Shown piece by piece: positions 1 to 5,855 of a stretch of DNA of 8,293 nt. Numbering within the stretch: the stretch's first letter is position 1; each line of letters opens with the position of its first letter. Source of the DNA: an uncultured Flammeovirgaceae bacterium (GTDB lineage Bacteria > Bacteroidota > Bacteroidia > Cytophagales > Cyclobacteriaceae); contig CAMLLI010000141.1 of NCBI GenBank assembly GCA_946480685.1, positions 1-8,293 of the forward strand, given 5' to 3'. The position numbers and the translations under genes are program-made. The notes under the pieces were generated by a model. It worked only from the letters and a program-made list of their open reading frames with translations. It searched no databases and was not told where the DNA came from.

Positions 1-7
1 AGAAGTA

Positions 8-37
8 ATCTAAACGCTGTTTAGATCAAGTGACTTG
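8..37. repeat. Two adjacent short palindromes
   Basis: Two perfect inverted repeats lie side by side. The first is ATCTAAAC-GCT-GTTTAGAT (8-26, 8-bp arms, 3-nt spacer). The second is CAAGT-G-ACTTG (27-37, 5-bp arms around one base). They lie just beyond the stop codon of the small minus-strand gene at 55-258. No T-run follows the first hairpin inside the window, so a terminator call is not supported. They could be an operator for a gene beyond the left edge or a weak RNA hairpin. Confidence 0.45.
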
Positions 38-54
38 TAACAGCTTTCAGCCTC

Positions 55-258
55 TTAAAAAGATGGTCTGAGTTTTCTGTCCTTACCCAGCGCCTGACGA
101 ATCTCCTTCAGTGCCTGGCGTTTCAATCGCTGATGAGAAGCTTCATCCTGCGAAGCATACATCAGCGTCTTGATATACTCAAGTACCTTCTCGGTTTGCA
201 TCTGATCAAGTGAGCTCAGCGACTCAACGATCTGATATTTTTGATTTATAGTTGTCAT
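55..258 (-). CDS. Small unidentified helical protein, 67 aa
   Basis: This encodes a 67-residue protein starting MTTINQKYQ and ending in a basic tail (KDRKLRPSF). I do not recognise a named family. The sequence is hydrophilic and reads as mostly helical: an N-terminal segment with regularly spaced hydrophobics (residues 8-31), then a highly charged helix rich in K, R, E and Q (about 38-60). No signal peptide or membrane segment is visible. The ATG at 258 is chosen because the longer frame starts only at a GTG at 303 and would add an unconvincing 15-residue leader. Size, charge pattern and position are compatible with the antitoxin half of a toxin-antitoxin pair whose partner would lie beyond position 1, but this is only an inference. 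A 129-nt gap separates it from the broken PIN gene, so it need not share that transcript. Confidence 0.6.
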   Translation of the reverse strand: MTTINQKYQIVESLSSLDQMQTEKVLEYIKTLMYASQDEASHQRLKRQALKEIRQALGKDRKLRPSF

Positions 259-387
259 ACGTGTAGTGGTTGTTTGACAATACAAATAACGTAAATCAAA
301 CACCTGATGTTCAACAACTGTGCCCGCTATTAACAGTAATACAACACGGTCGTAATATTTAGGTTGAAAATGCTGAAAAGCAATGAT

Positions 388-874
388 TTATAGATCCAGT
401 ATTCCGAAGAATTGTGAGTGTGGAATACTCAGGTCAATGAAGGCAAATCGTGGTACAAGAGGTTGCTTTATCCGATCATATATCTTCTTACTCTCATGAT
501 CAGATGAAATATAGTATTTGATGCTGTTTTCAGAATCAGCCTGTGCAAAAAGCTTGGTGTCGTTTGATATAATTTTACGATCGCTCAGATGAATGTTCCC
601 TAACTGCCGCTCACTAAAGATATACTTGGCAAACTGCCCGGCCCTTTGGGCATGATTTAAATTGAACGGGAGTATTTGAAGATTCCGAAGTGGTAGTTTC
701 TGAAGAATCGCCACCAACACAATACTCTGCAATACTTATCGTAGACACAATCATTGTAATGTCACGTTCTATGAAGTAGCGAAAGTAATTATCTGCGTTT
801 TTAAAGAGAGGGTCGTTATCGTTCAAAAACCTTAGGAAAAAACTTGTGTCAAGTAAAACACTTTCATGATTCAT
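388..874 (-). pseudogene. PIN-domain (VapC-like) ribonuclease, frameshifted
   Basis: The first frame (874 to about 698) encodes MNHESVLLDTSFF... through SIAEYCVGGDSSE. The second (from about 697 to the TAA at 388) encodes LPLRNLQILPF... to FFGILDL. Removing one A from the AAA run (minus strand; plus 697-699) joins them into a continuous 161-aa PIN domain. In that reconstruction the acidic metal-binding positions of the family are present: D9 (LLDTS), E50 (IAEY), D105 (SNDTKLFAQA) and D125 (ISSDHESKKI). PIN toxins such as VapC are Mg-dependent RNases, normally 125-160 aa and held inactive by a co-transcribed antitoxin. The start overlaps the end of the upstream partner gene by 11 nt, the coupling usual in antitoxin-toxin pairs. 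ATGs at 892 and 910 are also possible, but 874 places the first beta strand at the N-terminus as in the family. As it stands, ordinary translation would make only a truncated protein of about 85 aa, probably inactive. A base-calling error in the homopolymer is the alternative. Confidence 0.82.
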
Positions 875-1648
875 AATTGCCCCGAATTTCATTAAGCCAA
901 CTGTTTGCATCGATAGTTCCCAACCAGTTTTTCCTGGCTTTTTCCCGGAGTGATGCTAAATATTCTTTGTCATATTTAGGCTCGTAGTCGATCAAATCAA
1001 TAAACGTTAAACTTGATTTGTCAAACTCACCTGTTTCTGTATGTTGTTTAGCCTTCGCTCTTACACCATAACTTTTATATAGTATATTTTTTTCAAATTT
1101 TTCAAGAATATTGATAGGCGTTTCAATCCGTAAAAGCCCATGATCATCAGTCAGCAGATGCAGGTTTGCCCGATCTTTACCACCGGCATTTGTAATTTTA
1201 CCATAGAAGTAAAACTCCGCATCGCTCCATATGGTCTCCGTCCTTATATATCGGGTGTTTTTATTCAACTGATTACATTCGAATCGGTAATAGACGTCCG
1301 AAGTGTTAATGTATAGTTTTTCTGTGTTGCAATACCTTGAAACTCTTCGATGGCTCTGGCAGTAGGATAGTCTAGAAAATCTATACTCTTATTCGCGCTT
1401 ATCTGTCCAAGTAATGCATTGAATCCAATAATATACTGCACTGATGTTTTGAATATATGCCGGACAGATCCCTGCTCTATTTTATAACTAATGACAGGTC
1501 TGTCTTTTTTGTCATTCGGGAATAAGAGATTTTCAACATTCTCTAAAATCGAAATGATTTCTTTAATGTCGTAGTTATCAGGATTGATTTCCTTACTCCC
1601 TTGCAATCCTTCAATACATATTTCTATAAACCCGGTCTTGTCCATCAT
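864..1648 (-). pseudogene. Partner gene of the PIN toxin, unknown family, split by a -1 frameshift
   Basis: Two abutting frames appear to be one gene of about 261 aa. The first runs from ATG at 1648 (or 1645; MMDKTGFIEICIEG...) to TGA at 1265; the second continues in the -1 frame to TGA at 864 and ends WLNEIRGNYES. The second frame has no ATG anywhere: it is open from about 1388, and its only plausible start is the TTG at 1268 inside a TTGA overlap. The N-terminal part holds NYDIKEIISILENVENLL and IEQGSVRHIFKTSVQYIIGFNALLGQ. The C-terminal part holds a beta-rich segment (DAEFYFYGKITNAGGKDRANLHLL) and a final charged helix with YLASLREKARKNWLG. I do not recognise the family. The 11-nt overlap with the PIN gene and the tail helix suggest an antitoxin or regulator, which is inference. 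The alternative is two separate genes, the second using a TTG start by reinitiation. Confidence 0.6.
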
Positions 1649-1660
1649 TTTAAATCCACT

Positions 1661-1668
1661 CAAAAATA
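1661..1668 (-). promoter_or_regulatory. Possible -7 element of the toxin-antitoxin cassette
   Basis: On the minus strand this reads TATTTTTG, an exact match to the Bacteroidota -7 consensus TAnnTTTG. It ends 12 nt upstream of the ATG at 1648, so a transcript would have a leader of only a few bases. No TTTG-like -33 element is seen at the expected distance, and the surroundings are AT-rich, so a chance match is quite possible. Confidence 0.3.
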
Positions 1669-1692
1669 GGTATTTAATTTAACATGGAATAC

Positions 1693-2886
1693 TTACGGTG
1701 TGTTCACCTCATTATACCCTCCGGTTGTGTTATCGGTCCAACTCATTGGGTAATTTTTGTCCAGGAACTCTAACGAATCGGTGGTCAGGTATAGGGGATG
1801 AAACGTGTCGATCATCACTGCCAGTTCATGTGTTTCTTTAGCACCTATACTTTTTTCTACGGTGCCGGGGTGTGGCCCGTGAGGCAAGCCTCCGGGATGC
1901 AACGTGAACGACCCGCGCTCTATACCTCGGCGACTCATAAAATTTCCTTCGGCATAGTATAGCACTTCATCCGAATCTATATTGCTGTGATTGTAAGGTG
2001 CCGGTATAGCCAGTGGATGGTAATCGAATAAACGCGGCACGAAAGAACAGATTACGAAATTTCTTGCCTGAAAGGTTTGATGTACCGGAGGTGGTTGGTG
2101 AATGCGACCTGTGATTGGTTCAAAGTCGTGAATGGAAAATGCATACGGCCACAAAAAACCATCCCACCCGATTAAATCAAGCGGACTATAATCATATATA
2201 TACTGGTGGAGAAATCCCTGCTTCTTTATCTTCAGTAGAAAATCACCTTTCTGTGTTTCGGTGATCAGCTCGTGTGGCGGACGAATGTCGCGTTCACAAT
2301 ACGGTGCGTGTTCGAGTAATTGTCCTAATTGATTCCGATAACGCTTTACAGTTTCAATCGGTGATGCTGATTCAATGATGAGCAAACGTAACGGTCCGTC
2401 TTCAAATTCAAGTCTGTAGATAACAGTGCGTGGTATAACGATATAGTCACCCTGCCGAATGTCGAGTTTGCCGAAGGGAGAAATCAACGTGCCTTTGCCA
2501 TCATGAACATAAAGCACTTCATCGCCTTCTGCATTTTTATAGAAGTAATCCATCGTACGCTTGCGCGGTGAGCAGATGGATATAGCACAGTCGGCATTCA
2601 TCAGTAACACCTTGCGTGCATCGAGGTAATCTTCTCCCGTAGTTGTTACCTTGGAAGTATTGAGATGCGTTTGACGCAACGCATAATCCTCTACACGCTT
2701 TGCTCCGTATCGTACAGGTTCCTTCAGTTCCTTAATGCGCGTGGGCGGATTGATGTGATACAGGTTTGAATATATACCCGAGAAGCCCTCGGAGCTTACA
2801 AGTTCTTCTTTATACAGGCTGCCATCCGGCTGTCGGAATTGTGTATGCCGTTTGGGAGGAATTTTTCCGAGACGATGGTAATACAT
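1693..2886 (-). CDS. hmgA: Homogentisate 1,2-dioxygenase
   Basis: This cytoplasmic non-haem iron enzyme opens the ring of homogentisate to maleylacetoacetate in tyrosine and phenylalanine breakdown. The 397-aa protein starts MYYHRLGKIPPKRHTQFR and carries the family signature GFSGIYSNLYHINPPTR (34-50). A first cupin lies around 121-158 (GDEVLYVHDGKG then GDYIVIP). The metal site is in the second: H300 in PYNHSN, E307 in DSDEV (D306 is adjacent) and H336 in LPHGPHPG, matching the His-Glu-His triad of the human enzyme (H335, E341, H371). Bacterial and human enzymes are about 430-445 aa; this shorter form is intact at both ends. The ATG at 2886 is chosen because the open frame continues upstream only through the preceding gene's terminator. 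Its own transcription unit is likely, since that terminator lies upstream, but no convincing promoter is seen in 2887-2970. No fumarylacetoacetase or maleylacetoacetate isomerase gene is adjacent. No terminator separates its end from the cassette at 1648. Confidence 0.93.
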   Translation of the reverse strand: MYYHRLGKIPPKRHTQFRQPDGSLYKEELVSSEGFSGIYSNLYHINPPTRIKELKEPVRYGAKRVEDYALRQTHLNTSKVTTTGEDYLDARKVLLMNADCAISICSPRKRTMDYFYKNAEGDEVLYVHDGKGTLISPFGKLDIRQGDYIVIPRTVIYRLEFEDGPLRLLIIESASPIETVKRYRNQLGQLLEHAPYCERDIRPPHELITETQKGDFLLKIKKQGFLHQYIYDYSPLDLIGWDGFLWPYAFSIHDFEPITGRIHQPPPVHQTFQARNFVICSFVPRLFDYHPLAIPAPYNHSNIDSDEVLYYAEGNFMSRRGIERGSFTLHPGGLPHGPHPGTVEKSIGAKETHELAVMIDTFHPLYLTTDSLEFLDKNYPMSWTDNTTGGYNEVNTP

Positions 2887-2970
2887 AATGGAATAATTTA
2901 TCCTAAAATTAACGAATGGATAGTATAGGAGTATACATTCCAAAGCCTCTTTCGTAAAATCAGGTTTCAC

Positions 2971-3010
2971 AAAATAAAAACTCCTCTGCACAACGTATTG
3001 TACAGAGGAG
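2971..3010 (-). terminator. Rho-independent terminator of the GMC-DUF1080-Gfo/Idh operon
   Basis: On the minus strand a hairpin begins 32 nt after the stop codon of the Gfo/Idh gene. Arms CTCCTCTG (2981-2988) and CAGAGGAG (3003-3010) pair perfectly. After one C-A mismatch the stem continues ACAA/TTGT (2990-2993 with 2998-3001), leaving a 4-base loop. The hairpin is followed on the minus strand by TTTTTATTTT (2980-2971). The long stem and U-tract make a strong call. It ends the operon and insulates hmgA downstream. Confidence 0.92.
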
Positions 3011-3042
3011 CCGTTTCTTATTTGGGTATAAAAAGCAAAGGG

Positions 3043-4386
3043 CTAGTACTTGAATACTTTGCCTCCGGCCATTACTTCCTGTTTCTTTTCGTCAAACGTT
3101 ACTTTCTCTCCGGTACGAACAGCAGCGTTCGTCATAATGGTAGCGATCGAGTGCATATAGCCTGCTTCTACCGGAGCATTAGGTTCTTTTCTGCTGCGCA
3201 CGCATTCCATCCAGTTACGCATGTGTGCAGAGGTAAGCGGATCGCCTCCTGTGTTGGCAGATGCAACAACCTGTTCAACTTGCTGCTGCTGTACTATATC
3301 CATCTCTGGTAAGAGATTCGCCTGCATGTTCATCGCGGTTGCGTGGTTAAGTTTCAGACCACCTACCGGTGAAACCTTGTTTGTATTTAAATTCAGCTCA
3401 CCTCCGTTGGAATAGTATATCTCGGCTGGTCGCTCGTCACCATTCATCATGCGCGAAGTAAATTGTACCTGGAAGCCTTGTTTGTCATCACCATAATCAA
3501 ATACAGCAGTAGTTGTATCCCAGTTCTGGCGACCATCTTTCCAGAAATATACTCCACCATTCGCTACTACACTGCGCGGGTGCTTCAATCCGCTGAACCA
3601 ATGCACCGTATCGATCTGGTGGCTCATCCACTGCCCCGGCATACCAGACGAGTAAGGCCAGAACAATCTATACTCTAAATATTTTCTCGGATCAAAATTT
3701 TCAAACGGACGATTCATCAGGAAGCGTTTCCAGTCGGTGTCCTGCTCGCGTAACTCTGCAACAAGTGCTGGTCTTCTCCAACGGCCAGGCTGGTTAACGT
3801 TCCAGCTTAACTCAACCATTACGATCTGTCCGAATTTACCGCTCTGAATAAAATCTGCGGCAGCATGATAGTTCTTACCGCTTCTGCGTTGTGAACCGAT
3901 CTGCACAATTTGCTTCGAGCCCTTTACAGCCTTTAATGCTGCACGATTGTCTTCCATCGTTTCAGCAAAAGGTTTTTCAGTATACGTATCGCAGCCTGCT
4001 TTTACCGCTTCTATAGTATGCAGCGCATGTTGAAAATCGGCTGTGCTGATAATGACGGCATCAAGATCTTTGACCTTATAGAGTTCATCGTTGTTAACGC
4101 AAGCCTGTATATCGTGCTGAAATTTTTCTTTGAGATAAGCCTGCCCTTCTTCTCTTCTTTTTTTCCAGAGATCAGATACGGCTACGATATCGAAGTTTAG
4201 TTCTTGATAGTGATTCATGAAGCTTGGCAGCAACGACTGGCGGAAGCGATCGGAGAACCCGACAACGCCTACGCGCACGCGGTCGTTCGCACCAATGATG
4301 TTAGCATAACTCTTCGCTGAAAAAGCAATAGCTCCGAGGGACGCGATCGCTGATTTCTTTATAAAACTTCTTCTGGACGTTTTCAT
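3043..4386 (-). CDS. Tat-exported Gfo/Idh/MocA family oxidoreductase
   Basis: This is a 447-aa NAD(P)-dependent sugar oxidoreductase of the Gfo/Idh/MocA superfamily, probably acting in the periplasm. The N-terminus SRRSFIKKS (4-12) with a following hydrophobic stretch and AKSYA is a twin-arginine signal, so the enzyme should be exported folded with its cofactor bound. The Rossmann fold starts at RVRVGVVGFSD (36-46). The family EKP motif is at 137-139 (YTEKPFAET), and the C-terminal domain has GQWMSHQIDTVHW (251-263), whose H256, D259 and H262 are the likely catalytic region. HMRNWMECVRSRKEP (388-402) is the usual closing signature of the secreted Bacteroidota subfamily. The dinucleotide motif is unusual: G40-V-V-G43 is followed by F-S-D instead of the third glycine of GxGxxG. 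It is the last gene of the operon, 65 nt after the DUF1080 gene and 32 nt before the terminator. Its substrate cannot be read from sequence; a 3-keto sugar or derivative is inferred from context. Confidence 0.9.
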   Translation of the reverse strand: MKTSRRSFIKKSAIASLGAIAFSAKSYANIIGANDRVRVGVVGFSDRFRQSLLPSFMNHYQELNFDIVAVSDLWKKRREEGQAYLKEKFQHDIQACVNNDELYKVKDLDAVIISTADFQHALHTIEAVKAGCDTYTEKPFAETMEDNRAALKAVKGSKQIVQIGSQRRSGKNYHAAADFIQSGKFGQIVMVELSWNVNQPGRWRRPALVAELREQDTDWKRFLMNRPFENFDPRKYLEYRLFWPYSSGMPGQWMSHQIDTVHWFSGLKHPRSVVANGGVYFWKDGRQNWDTTTAVFDYGDDKQGFQVQFTSRMMNGDERPAEIYYSNGGELNLNTNKVSPVGGLKLNHATAMNMQANLLPEMDIVQQQQVEQVVASANTGGDPLTSAHMRNWMECVRSRKEPNAPVEAGYMHSIATIMTNAAVRTGEKVTFDEKKQEVMAGGKVFKY

Positions 4387-4451
4387 AAGCTATAGATGGG
4401 TCTGAGTTCTTGTTTACTATAAATGATTTGGGGGTTAATCGATATATATAC

Positions 4452-5807
4452 TTACTTCAGCTCTTTGATCTTGATGCTTCTGAAGGAAACATTATCGCCA
4501 TGATCCTGTAACAGAATGTGTCCTTTCTCAGCCATGCCGAAGTTTTCCCAATGTGCATATTTACTGCGTGCTACCAGCGCTTTAAAAATGTTGTTGCCGC
4601 GTTTATACTCAATAACCTTGTAGCCGTTTAACCAATGCTCTACACGATTGTCAGGATATACTATAACACGCCCTTGATTCCATTCGCCAATCTTTTTAAG
4701 ACCTCTTGGATTTTTATCAGAAGGAATAAGATCGTATAGCGATGCCAAGGTTCGGTTGCCGGCAGCTCCCATTTTTGCATCCGGATGTTTTTCATCATCG
4801 AGTACCTGGTATTCCAGACCAATAGCCGAGCCCTGGTTATTTTCTTTTTCGGTTACAAAATATTTTACACCGCTGTTCGCACCTTCGGTAAGTTTAAATT
4901 CAAATTGAAGATCGAATGCTCCGTATTCATTCACGGTAACTATATCACCACCATTCTGCGATTCGCCTCCGGTAGATTTTACAACGCTCAGTGTACCATC
5001 TTTTATCTCCCATCCTTTCTCCGGGAATTTATCTTTATAAGCACCGCGCCATCCTTGTGTTGTCTTGGCATCCCACAGAAATACAAAACCATTTTTCTTT
5101 TCCTGCTCCGTAAGTGTATTCGGAACAAAGTTCATTACGAAGATTGAATCGGCCGGCGATGGTTGAAGTGCTTCTGTTTTGATGCGAATGTTTTTGAACC
5201 AAACATGCTTGCCAGCTTCTTCAGGTTTATTGATAGAGTGTACTTGCAATGCTATAAAACCTTTCAGGGTCATGTCGTCAATTACATGAGCACAGGGTAT
5301 ACCGTTGATCCACGTACGCAACGTATTGCCTATTGCTTCAATGCGCAGGGCGTTCCATTCATTATTACGGTACGCATTCTTGGCAGGTAAATTATACTCC
5401 AGAGGGTATAACCATTGCCTTCTCGATTCATCATATATACCTCCGCACCATTTGCGTTGCGTAGGGTCTATATCAAGCTGATAGCCGAAAACTTTTCCGT
5501 TCAGGTAATCAGGCTTACTCTCGCTGCGGAATTGCACTCCGGAGTTGGTGCCGTCATCCATTTTGAAATCAAGCTCGAGAATAAAGTCACCAAACGTTTC
5601 TTCGGTAACAATAAACGAGTTCGGTGAATCGCTGATGGTTGTACCAACGATCATTCCATTCTCTACTTTGTAAGGAGCTTTACCATTGATTTGCTTCCAG
5701 CCTGTAAGATCTTTACCATTAAAAAGTTTCCGCCAGCCTTTATCGGTTTTCTGCGCGTAACTCAGACACGAGACAAAAAGAAAAAATACTATACTGAGTC
5801 GTTTCAT
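4452..5807 (-). CDS. Secreted protein with two DUF1080 (3-keto-disaccharide hydrolase) domains
   Basis: This is a 451-aa exported protein. MKRLSIVFFLFVSCLSYAQ is a Sec signal peptide with likely cleavage after A18; the C14 context (F-V-S-C) is a poor lipobox. Two beta-sandwich domains of the DUF1080 / 3-keto-disaccharide hydrolase family follow in tandem. Domain 1 (about 25-210) has LFNGKDLTGW (28-37), GTNSGVQFRS (86-95) and GYQLDIDP (108-115). Domain 2 (about 241-449) has FLWDAKTTQGW (243-253), GANSGVKYFV (309-318), GLEYQVLDDEKHPDA (330-344) and GHILLQDHGDNVSF (429-442). Many family members have one domain, so this is a two-domain form. Characterised members cleave glycosides whose sugar ring has been oxidised to a 3-keto form. 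The flanking dehydrogenase gene (upstream, 42 nt) and oxidoreductase gene (downstream, 65 nt) fit that chemistry. Domain 2 looks closer to the common single-domain members, so domain 1 could be a binding or divergent catalytic copy; this is my impression only. Confidence 0.88.
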   Translation of the reverse strand: MKRLSIVFFLFVSCLSYAQKTDKGWRKLFNGKDLTGWKQINGKAPYKVENGMIVGTTISDSPNSFIVTEETFGDFILELDFKMDDGTNSGVQFRSESKPDYLNGKVFGYQLDIDPTQRKWCGGIYDESRRQWLYPLEYNLPAKNAYRNNEWNALRIEAIGNTLRTWINGIPCAHVIDDMTLKGFIALQVHSINKPEEAGKHVWFKNIRIKTEALQPSPADSIFVMNFVPNTLTEQEKKNGFVFLWDAKTTQGWRGAYKDKFPEKGWEIKDGTLSVVKSTGGESQNGGDIVTVNEYGAFDLQFEFKLTEGANSGVKYFVTEKENNQGSAIGLEYQVLDDEKHPDAKMGAAGNRTLASLYDLIPSDKNPRGLKKIGEWNQGRVIVYPDNRVEHWLNGYKVIEYKRGNNIFKALVARSKYAHWENFGMAEKGHILLQDHGDNVSFRSIKIKELK

Positions 5808-5839
5808 GATGATTGTATGGAATTGGTTTAAGGTTGAGT

Positions 5840-5855
5840 CACTATATCACTATAT
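5840..5855. repeat. 8-bp tandem repeat over the GMC stop codon
   Basis: CACTATAT occurs twice head to tail (5840-5847 and 5848-5855). The second copy carries the TAG stop of the GMC gene (5850-5852), and the duplication places an in-frame TGA directly after it (5847-5849), giving tandem stops. It may simply be replication slippage in AT-rich spacer. Confidence 0.5.

Noticed and set aside
1649..1663. TTG start at 1663 for the partner gene of the PIN toxin
   Set aside because: Two ATGs follow at 1648 and 1645; the TTG adds only five residues and overlaps the possible -7 element.
2887..2970. hmgA promoter
   Set aside because: On the minus strand TTTG occurs and a TAATTTTA resembles the -7 element, but they are about 29 nt apart, too far for the usual 17-20 nt spacing.
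2887..2991. 35-residue N-terminal extension of homogentisate dioxygenase
   Set aside because: The extra frame runs into the hairpin of the upstream operon's terminator and has no family similarity; MYYHRLGKIPPKRH at 2886 matches the family N-terminus.
2998..3312. Plus-strand frame of 104 aa
   Set aside because: It overlaps the terminator arm and lies antisense to the clearly coding Gfo/Idh gene; the other plus-strand frames between 3221 and 7439 are likewise antisense to conserved proteins.
4387..4451. Internal promoter or terminator between the DUF1080 and Gfo/Idh genes
   Set aside because: The 65-nt spacer is AT-rich, with a TATATA run and an ATCGAT site, but has no stable hairpin and no TAnnTTTG element.
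5754..5807. Lipoprotein signal in the DUF1080 protein
   Set aside because: C14 is preceded by F-V-S, with F at the -3 position where L is expected, and a good signal peptidase I site (SYA before Q19) lies just after.
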